The translations under genes and the position numbers were made by a program. A stretch of 64,000 bases of DNA from Spirulina subsalsa FACHB-351 (lineage in GTDB: Bacteria; Cyanobacteriota; Cyanobacteriia; Cyanobacteriales; Spirulinaceae): the NCBI RefSeq assembly GCF_026130165.1, contig NZ_JAIHOM010000005.1, positions 1 through 64,000 of the forward strand, in the 5' to 3' direction. Positions 36,228-44,814 of the stretch are shown here, in pieces. The first letter of the stretch is position 1. The number at the start of each line of letters is the position of its first letter. The notes under the pieces are model-generated. The model was not told the origin of the DNA and made no database searches. It saw only the letters and a program-made list of their open reading frames with translations.

Positions 36228-38135
36228 ATGACTGGGAATACTGAACCGTCGAAAGGTAAAATTTTGGTAGTGGATGATTTACCCGAAAATCTTCGCTTAT
36301 TAGCAGAAGTTCTCAGTCAGAAGGGTTATGAAGTCCGTTTAGCCCCCGATGGAAAATTTGCCCTTGCCAGTATCTCCCGCTTTCGTCCCGATTTAATCCT
36401 CCTCGACATCAATATGCCCCAGATGGATGGCTATGAAGTCTGTCGCTACTTAAAATCTCAACCCCAAACTGTTGATATTCCCGTCATTTTCCTGAGTGCC
36501 TATCAGGAAGTTCTCGACAAACAAAAAGCCTTCGCCGTGGGAGGAGTAGACTATATCAGCAAACCCTTCCAAGTTGAGGAAGTCTTGCTAAGGGTCGAAA
36601 ATCATCTCAAATTGCAACGCCTTCATCAAGAAGTCATCAGCCAACGGGAAGAACTCAAAGCTAGAAATGAAGAGCTACAACGGGAAATTGTCGAACGACG
36701 GAACGCCGAAGAACTCGCCCACAGTGCCTTAAACGCCAAAAACCAGTTTCTAGCCCAAGTCAACCACGAACTCCGCACCCCCCTGTCTGTTATCCTCGGA
36801 TTTGCCCGCATTATGCGCCACTACTCCCCCCACAGTGCGGAGGAGGAAAAATGGCTCGATACCATCATCCGCAATGGAGAACACTTACTGGCACTGATTA
36901 ATGATGTATTAGACCTTGCCAAAATTGAGGCCGGACGAGTCACCCTCGAAGAAAACGAAGTCACCATTTCGGTATTGCTCAATGACTTAAGAAGTGCATT
37001 TTTACTACCCAGCCAAGAAAAAGGGCTAGAATTTGAGGTAGATTGTGCCTCGGCCGTTCCCAAGGTGATCTACACCGATGAAGTAAAACTGCGGCAAGTG
37101 TTGATTAATTTGCTCAGTAATGCGGTGAAGTTCACCGAACAGGGGAAAGTCCGCCTACAAGTCACTCCCATTTATGAGCAGGAAGATCAACCCCCCACTG
37201 CCTTAAAGTTTGCCGTAAAAGATAGTGGGGAAGGCATTGCACCCGAAGAAATCAATAAACTCTTTGAAGCCTTTGCTCAAACCCGTGCTGGTCGAAAATC
37301 GAGCAGCAAAGGGACTGGATTAGGCCTCGTGATTAGTCAAAATTTTGTGCGCTTACTGGGGGGCAAAATTGAAGTAGAATCCCGCTATCAACAGGGCAGT
37401 TGTTTCCACTTTAATCTCCCCTTGAAAACCCCCACAGCCTTGGCCTCCCCTAAACCCTCCTCCGGTGAACTCCACTGTCCGATTGTGAGTTTATGCCCAG
37501 ACAGTCAACCGTGCCGGGTGTTGATTGTGGATGATTACCCGGATAATCGCGCCTTTTTAGAGAAACGCTTGACGAGTTTGGGGTTTGAGGTGGAAGAGGC
37601 CCAGGATGGTTATGAGGCGATCGCACAATGGCGCGCTTGGCACCCCCACTTAATCCTCATGGACTTACTCATGCCTAATTGTGACGGTTACGAAGCCACC
37701 CAACAAATCCGTCAACAGGAAGAAACCGCCCCCACGGTCATTTTTGCCCTCACCACCGACATTTCCCCCGCCAGTCGTGACCTAACCCAACAAGTGGGCT
37801 GTAATGACATCCTCTACAAACCCATTGATGAGCAACAGTTATTCACAAGAATTGCACAAGCACTACAACTTTCTTACGTTTACGCTTCCCCTTCTCCAGA
37901 CGGTGTAAGATCAGGAATCCCTTCCTATGGCCTGTTGTCCGTGGCCGATTTACAAGTCATGCCTACTGAGTGGGTGACAAAAGTCCATTACGCCGCCCAA
38001 GCCTTAGATGTTGAGCAAATCCGCACCTTAATGACTGAAATTCCAGCCAGTGCAGAATCCCTCAGCACTCAATTGAAATTACTTTTAGATAATTTTGATC
38101 TAGATACTTTACGTCAATTGACAACTCCAGATTGA
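36228..38135 (+). CDS. Response regulator-histidine kinase-receiver hybrid
   Basis: 635 residues. Order: receiver 1 (about 11-128, Asp60), coiled coil (about 130-168), HisKA with His180 (AQVNHELRTPLSVILGFARI), HATPase (G2 box KGTGLGLVI), receiver 2 (about 430-545, Asp in LILMDLLMPNCDGYEA) and a helical tail (about 575-635). It is soluble and has no sensor domain. Such proteins act as relay hubs. The tail resembles those of the hybrid kinases at 13833 and 18452. It precedes the multidomain regulator at 38203 by 67 bp on the same strand, a likely functional pair. Confidence 0.93.
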   Translation: MTGNTEPSKGKILVVDDLPENLRLLAEVLSQKGYEVRLAPDGKFALASISRFRPDLILLDINMPQMDGYEVCRYLKSQPQTVDIPVIFLSAYQEVLDKQKAFAVGGVDYISKPFQVEEVLLRVENHLKLQRLHQEVISQREELKARNEELQREIVERRNAEELAHSALNAKNQFLAQVNHELRTPLSVILGFARIMRHYSPHSAEEEKWLDTIIRNGEHLLALINDVLDLAKIEAGRVTLEENEVTISVLLNDLRSAFLLPSQEKGLEFEVDCASAVPKVIYTDEVKLRQVLINLLSNAVKFTEQGKVRLQVTPIYEQEDQPPTALKFAVKDSGEGIAPEEINKLFEAFAQTRAGRKSSSKGTGLGLVISQNFVRLLGGKIEVESRYQQGSCFHFNLPLKTPTALASPKPSSGELHCPIVSLCPDSQPCRVLIVDDYPDNRAFLEKRLTSLGFEVEEAQDGYEAIAQWRAWHPHLILMDLLMPNCDGYEATQQIRQQEETAPTVIFALTTDISPASRDLTQQVGCNDILYKPIDEQQLFTRIAQALQLSYVYASPSPDGVRSGIPSYGLLSVADLQVMPTEWVTKVHYAAQALDVEQIRTLMTEIPASAESLSTQLKLLLDNFDLDTLRQLTTPD

Positions 38136-38202
38136 CAATACCCGCTCTTGCCTAGACGGGGCTTTCATGTTTCCGCATTACTTGGTTATGTAGGATTGAT
38201 CT

Positions 38203-40560
38203 ATGAGATTACTTCTAGTCGAAGATGACGAAATTCAAGCCCAAGCCATTCACCAAGCCCTGACACAACAAGGTTATGTGGTGGATTTAGCCGTAGATGG
38301 GGAAACCGGATGGGATTTTGTACAGGCGTTTACCTACGATTTAATTTTATTAGATATTAGCTTACCTAAACTCGATGGGATTAGTCTTTGTCGGCGGATT
38401 CGTCAGCAAAATTTAACTGTTCCTATTCTGCTTTTAACCGCCCGGGATGATAGTCAAGATAAAGTACAAGGTTTAGACGCAGGAGCCGATGATTATGTGG
38501 TGAAACCTTGCACCCCACCGGAACTTTTTGCCCGTTTACGCGCCCTGCTCCGGCGGCGCAGTGTGGCGGGAGCGTTACTCTTAGAATGGGGGGATTTATG
38601 TTTAGATCCGAGTTCCCATAATGTCACCTATCAGGAGGAATTTTTATCTCTTTCCCCCAAAGAATATGGGCTATTAGAATTATTTTTGCGTAATCCCAAA
38701 CGGGTGCTAACCCATAGCACTATTTTAGAGCATTTATGGTCTTTTGATGACCCTCCCACCGAGGCCACCATTCGCGCCCACATGAAACGGCTACGACGGA
38801 AGTTAAAAAATGTGGGAATTGATGAGATTATTCAAACGATTTACGGGGTAGGATATCGTCTCCTGCCTGCGCCAGAATCCCCCTCTGACTCTGGTCAATC
38901 TAGTTACTCTTTGTCTACTCTCCCAGAAGAGAAAAGCCCAGCAACCGCTTTAACTCAATTGTGGGAAAAATCTAAAGGTCAAATTCAAGAGCGTCTGGAC
39001 ATATTAGAGCGGGTGTTAAAGGCAGCAACTCAAGGAAAAATGGCAGAAGAAGACCGCGCTCAAGGTCAAATAACCGCCCATAAATTAGCGGGTTCTTTGG
39101 GGATATTTGGGAAGCAGATGGCCTATCAACTGGCTCAAGAAATGGAAGATTATTTAATGATGTTAAAAGCCCCGGAATTAGATAGGACTCAGAGGGAAGA
39201 TCGGGTCAATGGGTTAAAGATTTTATTGCAACAATTACAAGAAGAATTAGGCTTTAAACCTGCGGAAATTGTCAATTCATCGTCCCCTTTATTGAGGGTG
39301 CCAGAACAAAAAATTTGGCGGATTTTGGTGGTGGATGATGATGCGGAATTAGTGCAACAATTGCAACAAGAGGCGGTGCATTGGCAGATTCGACTTGAGG
39401 GGGCTTTAAGTATTGAAGAAGCCCGCCATTTGATCATTGAAAAGTTGCCTGATTTGGTGTTGTTAGATTTGGTCTTTCCCGAACATCCCGATGAGGGGTT
39501 GATGTTCCTGCAAGAGTTGCGTTTACGATTCCCAGATTTGCCGATTTTAGCCTTTTCGGTGCGGGATGGATTAAGCGATCGCGTCGCTGTGGCCGAAAGT
39601 GGTACAGCTTTCCTCTCTAAAGCCTCTTCCCCCGCAGAGGTTTATGAGTCCATTCTAGGCATTTTACAGGCTTCTCATTCCGTTGCCCCGAGGGTGTTGG
39701 TGGTGGATGATGATCCGGTGTTTTTGGCTTCTCTAGAGCCATTATTATGGGGGTGGGGGCTACAATTTACGCCCCTCTTGGACTCCCGACGCTTCTGGGA
39801 GGTGTTGGAGTCTACGGCCCCGGATCTGTTAATTTTAGACTTGGAAATGCCCCATTTTGACGGGTTACAGTTATGTCAGGTGGTGCGGCAAGATCGGCGC
39901 TGGCAAGGATTGCCGATTTTGTTTGTCACGGTGCGTCAAGATCCCTCAGTGATTCAGCGCATCTATCAAAGTGGGGCTGATGATTATTTAGCTAAACCGT
40001 TTACAGAAGGGGAGTTAGCGACTAGGATTTTTAACCGTTTGGAACGCTGTCAGTTGTTAAATAGTCTGTCGGATACGGATTTGTTAACGGGATTAACGAA
40101 TCGTCGCTGTGCGACACAGGATCTAAAGCGCTATCTCCGCTTGTCTCAACGTCATAATCAAAGTTTGTGTCTGATTTTGTTGGATGTGGATCGTTTGGAA
40201 CAGATTAATCAGTCCTATGGGTACAAAATGGGCGATCGCATTTTGCAACAGTTAGGCAGTGTCTTACAGCAACATTTCCGCTTAGAGGATATTATTGCCC
40301 GTTGGGAGGGGGATGAGTTTCTGATCGGGATTTATGCCATGTCCAAGGAAGATGGCCTCAAGCGAGTGACTCATTTATTGTCTCGTCTAGAAACCGAACG
40401 CTTCATGGGGACAGGTAAGACAGAAATTAAGATTAAAGTCAGTGCTGGATTAGCCGTCCATCCTGATGATGGGGAGGATGTGGGGAGTTTATATGCGATC
40501 GCCCAAAACGCCCTCAACCAAGCCCAAAACCAAGGCGGAGGAATCGTTCTCGCCCTCTAA
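38203..40560 (+). CDS. Six-domain response regulator: REC-wHTH-Hpt-REC-REC-GGDEF
   Basis: 785 residues. Receiver 1 (1-117, Asp51), OmpR winged helix (about 130-222, ending TIYGVGYRLL), histidine phosphotransfer domain (about 245-355, His293 in AHKLAGSLG), receiver 2 (about 372-490), receiver 3 (about 500-615) and a GGDEF domain (about 622-785). The GGDEF motif reads WEGDEF, so the first Gly is replaced by Glu; cyclase activity is therefore uncertain. One protein combines DNA binding, phosphotransfer and possible cyclic-di-GMP output. The upstream hybrid kinase could phosphorylate its receivers or Hpt domain. Confidence 0.92.
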   Translation: MRLLLVEDDEIQAQAIHQALTQQGYVVDLAVDGETGWDFVQAFTYDLILLDISLPKLDGISLCRRIRQQNLTVPILLLTARDDSQDKVQGLDAGADDYVVKPCTPPELFARLRALLRRRSVAGALLLEWGDLCLDPSSHNVTYQEEFLSLSPKEYGLLELFLRNPKRVLTHSTILEHLWSFDDPPTEATIRAHMKRLRRKLKNVGIDEIIQTIYGVGYRLLPAPESPSDSGQSSYSLSTLPEEKSPATALTQLWEKSKGQIQERLDILERVLKAATQGKMAEEDRAQGQITAHKLAGSLGIFGKQMAYQLAQEMEDYLMMLKAPELDRTQREDRVNGLKILLQQLQEELGFKPAEIVNSSSPLLRVPEQKIWRILVVDDDAELVQQLQQEAVHWQIRLEGALSIEEARHLIIEKLPDLVLLDLVFPEHPDEGLMFLQELRLRFPDLPILAFSVRDGLSDRVAVAESGTAFLSKASSPAEVYESILGILQASHSVAPRVLVVDDDPVFLASLEPLLWGWGLQFTPLLDSRRFWEVLESTAPDLLILDLEMPHFDGLQLCQVVRQDRRWQGLPILFVTVRQDPSVIQRIYQSGADDYLAKPFTEGELATRIFNRLERCQLLNSLSDTDLLTGLTNRRCATQDLKRYLRLSQRHNQSLCLILLDVDRLEQINQSYGYKMGDRILQQLGSVLQQHFRLEDIIARWEGDEFLIGIYAMSKEDGLKRVTHLLSRLETERFMGTGKTEIKIKVSAGLAVHPDDGEDVGSLYAIAQNALNQAQNQGGGIVLAL

Positions 40561-40599
40561 AAGAATCAATAATTAAACAGTGATCTGTAGTGATCTGTA

Positions 40600-40629
40600 G
40601 GTTGGGTGAAGCGCCAGCGCAACCCAACC
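40600..40629. repeat. Hairpin repeat GGTTGGGT ... ACCCAACC
   Basis: GGTTGGGT (40600-40607) pairs perfectly with ACCCAACC (40622-40629) around a GAAGCGCCAGCGCA loop. It is preceded by two copies of TGATCTGTAG. This matches a dispersed hairpin repeat common in cyanobacterial spacers. It lies between the six-domain regulator and the STAND NTPase gene and may work as a terminator although there is no T run. Confidence 0.7.
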
Positions 40630-40691
40630 AAACCGGATAACCCATCAACTTCGCTACAATTCCCCAATAAACCCACTTTTCCTCAACGCCA

Positions 40692-43628
40692 ATGGACTTG
40701 TTAACCCAGCGTCAGCAGCGTTTAACCACCGCCACAGCCATCCTAGCCGGAGGCGCTGTCTGTGGCGGCATCTTCGGAACCATCGCCACCTCAGTCGCGG
40801 GGGGGATTGTCGCCAATGACATGATACCCCAACACCTTAGCCATATTGGGGTACGGCTGCGGCGTAGTGGGGAAAAATTGGCCAATCATGACCTAACGGC
40901 TGCCACAGGTTTCGCCATTGCCTTAATCATCAAAGCCATTGCTGAGGCCGGCACCTATCCCCAGTCAATAGGGAAGCTTACAGCCCTTGCTAAAAATACC
41001 CTGAAAGCATGGGAAGAGGTCGCCCAAGCCCTGAAACAGGGTGAAGAGGTCAAATTTGACCTAATCCAAGAAACAGGGATTTCTGAGTTATTTCAGCAGG
41101 GGACGGCGGGCTATGTGAACCAGAAAGTTTTGCAGGTGGAAGATTGGCGGGAATTAATGCAAGATTGGCTTTGTCCAAAAGCCGGAGTAACATTCCCAGA
41201 GTATGTTTTAGAGGAAGTGGCGACGCAGTTACGGGATAAGTTTGCTTTGGCGTTGCGGGAGGTGTTGAAAGCGGATTTTGAGGCGGGGGGGAAGGCGTTT
41301 GCGGGGTTAACGTTGTCGCTGTTGGGGGAAATGCGGGAGGTTTTGGCGGAGTTGCGGCAAAGCAGTCCTGAAGCGGTTTCTGGGGAGTTGGCAGAAGCTC
41401 TAGAGGCTGTGGTTCAATTGCGGCGGGAGTTGGAGGGGAATAGCGAACGGTTTCGGGAGTTAGGCCAGCAGGTTGATTCGGGGTTTGCGGCTGTTCTCGA
41501 TGAGTTGGGGGTGACTCAGGCGCAAATTGCGGGGGTGCGGGATTGGTTAGAGGGGGAGTTAGAGAGTTTACAGGAAGCAGTAATAGCAGGGTTTGACCGG
41601 GTTAACGAAGACAATCAACGGTTACAGGAGACGGTAGAGGGTGTTAAGGAGGATACTCAAGCCATTCTTCGCTTTTTGAAGGCGCAACAACAGCCGAAGG
41701 TGCAGGCAATTTCTTACTTTTTGGATATAACCCCCCCAAACGTGACCCATTGGCAGGGGAGGGAGCAGGATTTAGCGATAGTGAATGGGTGGTTGGATGA
41801 TGAGAATACGAAGTTAGGGGTGATTGTTGCCATTGGGGGGATGGGAAAATCGACGCTGGCGGCGAAGGTGTTTGGGGAGCGGACGGATTTTGTGGATAAG
41901 CTGTGGCTGGATTTAGGGCAGCGTCCCAGTTATACGATTGTGGCGCGGGGGATTTTGCAGCATTTAGGGAAGCTTTCGCCGCAGGATTTAGAACAAATTG
42001 AGGAGACGCGGTTAACGCGGGTGGTGATTCATTGTTTGGCGCAACAGCGGTTTTTGTTGGTGTTGGATAATTTTGAGTCTGTGATTCAGGATGAGGGCTA
42101 TGTGGAGTTTTTGCAGCAGTGGGTGGGGGAATGTCGCCATACGGAAATTTTGGTGACGACGCAGGAGGTTCCCCGTTTACAGCAGGTGAGGCCGACGGAG
42201 TGGCCGTTGGGGGGTCTTTCTCTTCAGGAGGGGAAAAATCTGTTGGTGGCGTTGGGGATGGGGGGAAGTGAGGCGAGTTTAGAGGGGTTTGTGGCACAGG
42301 TTAATGGTCATCCGTTGACGTTGGCGTTGGTGGCGGGGTTATTGCGGGATGAAGTGGGGGAAGGGGGGACGATTGAGGATTTGGAGGGATTAGGATTAGC
42401 GGACGTTGGCTCGTTGTTGGGGAGTTTGCAGGGGTATCACCGTCGGGAAACGGTGCAGTTGGTGGCGGTGTTGGATGCGAGTTTTAATCGTTTGTCGGAG
42501 GGGTTGCAGGGGGTGTTGTTGTCGTTGGTGGTGTTGCGTCGGGGGTTTGATGCAGAGGTGGCGAGTGCCATTGTGGGGGAGGTGGTGACGGGGAAGGTGT
42601 TGCGGGATTTGATGAAGCGGGGGTTTTTGGTGGAGGAGCAGCGGGGATTTTTTACGTTTCAGCCGTTTATTGGGGAGTATTTGAAGTTTAAGGTGGGGGA
42701 TTTAAGGGAGGCGCATTTAAGGGCGATCGCGTTTTATCGGGGTCGGTTTAAGTCCGGTGGGGAATGGGAAACGGTTGAGGATGTGCGGGAATATTTGGAG
42801 GTGTTTTATCATCGTTGTGAGTTGGGAGAGTATGAAGCGGCGTTTGATGGAATTTATGATGGTAGGAATATTGATCGAGATGTTGATAAGTTTCTTGATT
42901 TACGCGGTAATAATCAACTCCGGGTTGAACTCTATCAGCAATTAGTCAATCATCTCCCGGATCACCACGACTGGCGATACACTGCATCGTTAACCTCCTT
43001 AGGCAATGCCTACAATGCCCTAGGACGCTACCAGGAGGCGATCGCCTTTCTCCAGCAATCTCTGGACATTGCACGAGAGATTGGCAACAGAGGGGGGGAA
43101 GCTAATTCTTTGGGCAATTTAGGCAATGCCTACAATTCCCTAGGACGCTACCAGGAGGCGATCGCCTTTCTCCAGCAATCTCTGGAGATTAAACGAGAGA
43201 TTGGAGACAGACAGGGGGAAGCTAATTCTTTGGGCAATTTAGGCAATGCCTACAATGCCCTCGGACGCTACGAGGAGGCGATCGCCTTTCTCCAGCAATC
43301 TCTGGAGATTAAACGAGAGATTGAGGACAGACGGGGGGAAGCTACTTCTTTGTTAGTATTGGGTAACTTGTACCAAAAAACAGGCAAAATCAAAGAAGGA
43401 TTTGCCGCTTCTCAACAAGCACAAGCCATTTTACAAGAATTAGATTTACCCCTTGCCGCTTACCCAATTCCTAATTGGGCGAAAGCAGTTGCTAAATTTG
43501 CCCAACGTAGTAACTTTCATTTAATTGCGTGTTTTATTGGCGGCATTTTTGCCTTTCCCTTCTTCCTCCTTTGGATTATCTTGCTAATGCTCTACCGGAT
43601 AATCCGCAACCTCTTCCCCCACCCCTAA
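40692..43628 (+). CDS. STAND NTPase (NB-ARC) with TPR repeats and membrane segments
   Basis: 978 residues. A glycine-rich hydrophobic stretch (about 16-44, AILAGGAVCGGIFGTIATS) opens an otherwise unrecognised N-domain (about 45-230), then coiled coil (about 230-345). The NB-ARC NTPase has Walker A GGMGKST at about 382-388, Walker B FLLVLDNFE at about 453-461 and a winged-helix region. Three nearly identical 40-residue TPRs follow (about 770-890), then a C-terminal membrane helix (about 935-970) and a basic end. STAND proteins are switch ATPases that detect a trigger through their repeats and fire the N-domain; many are phage-defence receptors. The trigger and effector activity here are unknown. 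The G-rich NTPase part and the C-richer TPR part differ in composition. Confidence 0.85.
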   Translation: MDLLTQRQQRLTTATAILAGGAVCGGIFGTIATSVAGGIVANDMIPQHLSHIGVRLRRSGEKLANHDLTAATGFAIALIIKAIAEAGTYPQSIGKLTALAKNTLKAWEEVAQALKQGEEVKFDLIQETGISELFQQGTAGYVNQKVLQVEDWRELMQDWLCPKAGVTFPEYVLEEVATQLRDKFALALREVLKADFEAGGKAFAGLTLSLLGEMREVLAELRQSSPEAVSGELAEALEAVVQLRRELEGNSERFRELGQQVDSGFAAVLDELGVTQAQIAGVRDWLEGELESLQEAVIAGFDRVNEDNQRLQETVEGVKEDTQAILRFLKAQQQPKVQAISYFLDITPPNVTHWQGREQDLAIVNGWLDDENTKLGVIVAIGGMGKSTLAAKVFGERTDFVDKLWLDLGQRPSYTIVARGILQHLGKLSPQDLEQIEETRLTRVVIHCLAQQRFLLVLDNFESVIQDEGYVEFLQQWVGECRHTEILVTTQEVPRLQQVRPTEWPLGGLSLQEGKNLLVALGMGGSEASLEGFVAQVNGHPLTLALVAGLLRDEVGEGGTIEDLEGLGLADVGSLLGSLQGYHRRETVQLVAVLDASFNRLSEGLQGVLLSLVVLRRGFDAEVASAIVGEVVTGKVLRDLMKRGFLVEEQRGFFTFQPFIGEYLKFKVGDLREAHLRAIAFYRGRFKSGGEWETVEDVREYLEVFYHRCELGEYEAAFDGIYDGRNIDRDVDKFLDLRGNNQLRVELYQQLVNHLPDHHDWRYTASLTSLGNAYNALGRYQEAIAFLQQSLDIAREIGNRGGEANSLGNLGNAYNSLGRYQEAIAFLQQSLEIKREIGDRQGEANSLGNLGNAYNALGRYEEAIAFLQQSLEIKREIEDRRGEATSLLVLGNLYQKTGKIKEGFAASQQAQAILQELDLPLAAYPIPNWAKAVAKFAQRSNFHLIACFIGGIFAFPFFLLWIILLMLYRIIRNLFPHP
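43001..43360. repeat. Three 120-bp in-frame repeats encoding TPRs
   Basis: Copies start at 43001, 43121 and 43241 and are nearly identical over 120 bp, each with GCGATCGC. They encode 40-residue TPR units (GNAYNALGRYQEAIAFLQQS). The very low divergence indicates recent duplication or gene conversion, as is usual in repeat receptors with variable copy number. Confidence 0.92.
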
Positions 43629-43632
43629 ACCC

Positions 43633-43694
43633 AGAAACCGGGTTTTTGTCAAAACTTCAGCAAAAAACAAGCCAAACCAAGCAACCCGGTTTCT
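43633..43694. repeat. 62-bp inverted-repeat element, copy 1
   Basis: AGAAACCGGGTT (43633-43644) and AACCCGGTTTCT (43683-43694) are perfect inverted repeats around a 38-nt centre. A second element of exactly the same length is at 52400-52461, with a largely different centre. It lies directly after the STAND NTPase stop codon. Confidence 0.85.
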
Positions 43695-43768
43695 ATCCAC
43701 AAAGTCTATTGATCATTCGCAACCCCTTCCCCTAACCCTAATGAATCAAAATCAACTCAAACAAAAAT

Positions 43769-44101
43769 ATGGTTCTCTTACCACAAGACTCCACAATCAA
43801 CCCATCAAAACTGACACAATATTTACTGATTGAACTTCCTAAAGATGATAAATCTAAATTTTTAGCCCAAGCAGGGTACACATTAACAAACTGGCAACAG
43901 CTAGAACAAGATTTAAGAACCCAAATCCTCACTCAACCCGCTGAACTCGTCGAAACTACCCTCTATGGTCAAAAATACAGGATTCGTGCAACATTGCGAG
44001 GTCAAAATGGTATTAAACTCAAAATTATAACAATATGGATAGTCAACAATAATACCACCCGATTTGTAACTCTAGTCCCCGACAAAGGAGAAAATTCATG
44101 A
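43769..44101 (+). CDS. DUF6883-like small protein
   Basis: 110 residues. The order LTQYLLIELPKDDKSKFLAQAGYT, then LYGQKYRIRATLRG and a strand-rich end resembles DUF6883, a small domain found in toxin-like and mobile contexts. Only four bases separate its stop region from the next start (ATGA overlap at 44098-44101), so it is translationally coupled to the DUF4926-like gene. Such tight small-gene pairs are often toxin-antitoxin or toxin-immunity modules; that role is inferred. It follows the STAND gene by 140 bp. Confidence 0.65.
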   Translation: MVLLPQDSTINPSKLTQYLLIELPKDDKSKFLAQAGYTLTNWQQLEQDLRTQILTQPAELVETTLYGQKYRIRATLRGQNGIKLKIITIWIVNNNTTRFVTLVPDKGENS

Positions 44102-44430
44102 AACTCCAATACCCTCTATTTTCCCAAGTTGCCCTAACCGAAGACCTGCCCCAATATCACCTCAAACGTGGTGATATTGCAACCATCGTTGAACACTACC
44201 CCATGCCAGACCCTCAAGAAGATGGTTATAGCTTAGAAGGCTTTGATTTGCCTCACATTACCCTTGAAGTCGCAGCATCACAAATCATGCCCATGAACGA
44301 CTACCTAAGGGAAGAAGCAATCTTAAGTAAATTTCGTAACCTATCCCAAAACCGACAAACCCAACTAGAAGAATACCTTGACTTTTTGTTGCAAAAAGAC
44401 CAAACCACCCCAATCAATCACACTCATTAA
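44098..44430 (+). CDS. DUF4926-like small protein
   Basis: 110 residues. The N-terminal 60 residues (LFSQVALTEDLPQYHLKRGDIATIVEHY ... YSLEGFDLPHITLEV) form the beta-barrel-like DUF4926 domain. The C-terminus (KFRNLSQNRQTQLEEYLDFLLQK) is helical, with a DUF2281-like flavour. The start codon overlaps the previous stop by four bases. In other bacteria DUF4926 genes accompany DUF6883 genes, which supports a two-gene module. Confidence 0.7.
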   Translation: MKLQYPLFSQVALTEDLPQYHLKRGDIATIVEHYPMPDPQEDGYSLEGFDLPHITLEVAASQIMPMNDYLREEAILSKFRNLSQNRQTQLEEYLDFLLQKDQTTPINHTH

Positions 44431-44431
44431 A

Positions 44432-44458
44432 AATCTAAGTGCAAACTGCACTCAGATT
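44432..44458 (+). terminator. Hairpin directly after the DUF6883/DUF4926 pair
   Basis: AATCT-A-AGTGCA (44432-44443) can pair with TGCACT-C-AGATT (44447-44458) with one mismatch and an AAC loop, starting two bases after the DUF4926 stop. There is no T run. It probably marks the end of the transcript together with the following long hairpin. Confidence 0.4.
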
Positions 44459-44522
44459 GTAGGGTGCGTCAGACCCAAATCAATCGTCAATATCATAATT
44501 GATCCCCTCTGACGCACCCTAC
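44459..44522. repeat. Hairpin repeat with perfect 15-bp arms
   Basis: GTAGGGTGCGTCAGA (44459-44473) and TCTGACGCACCCTAC (44508-44522) are perfectly complementary around a 34-nt centre. Elements with GTAGGGTGCGTCAGACG arms are abundant in cyanobacterial intergenic DNA and are thought to be non-autonomous mobile or structural repeats. It separates the DUF4926 gene from the antitoxin-like gene. Confidence 0.9.
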
Positions 44523-44610
44523 GATTCTTGCCCCTGTTTCTCTAGGCATTTTTCACCCCCCTAGATTTCACCATTCGGCAATATTATCACTGAATTAACG
44601 AGGGAAAAAT

Positions 44611-44796
44611 ATGACCATCAAAGAACAAATTATCAAAGAACTAGACTCCTTACCCGATTCAACCCTAGAGGTTATCTTAGAAAATATTCGCCAGATCAAA
44701 TCCCAAGAAAAAGTCGAAAAAGACCCCTTCCTCCAAGCCTATTTAGATACATTGCCGCAATGGGAGGAGGTTTATCGTCGCCTTGCAGATGCCTAA
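44611..44796 (+). CDS. Small antitoxin-like protein (DUF2281-like)
   Basis: 61 residues: MTIKEQIIKELDSLPDSTLE and further helices ending PQWEEVYRRLADA. The start of the protein resembles DUF2281/VapB-associated antitoxins that bind a toxin with a C-terminal helix. GAGGGA lies shortly before the ATG. No intact toxin gene follows: only a 26-codon frame (44815-44895) is open before the convergent 44866 gene. It may be an orphan antitoxin. Confidence 0.6.
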   Translation: MTIKEQIIKELDSLPDSTLEVILENIRQIKSQEKVEKDPFLQAYLDTLPQWEEVYRRLADA

Positions 44797-44814
44797 ATTT
44801 GTACCCCTGACCTA

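Noticed and set aside
41644-42297. A 217-codon frame opposite the STAND NTPase gene
   Set aside because: Pro/Ser/Thr-rich product that arises from the G-rich coding strand; no start signals.
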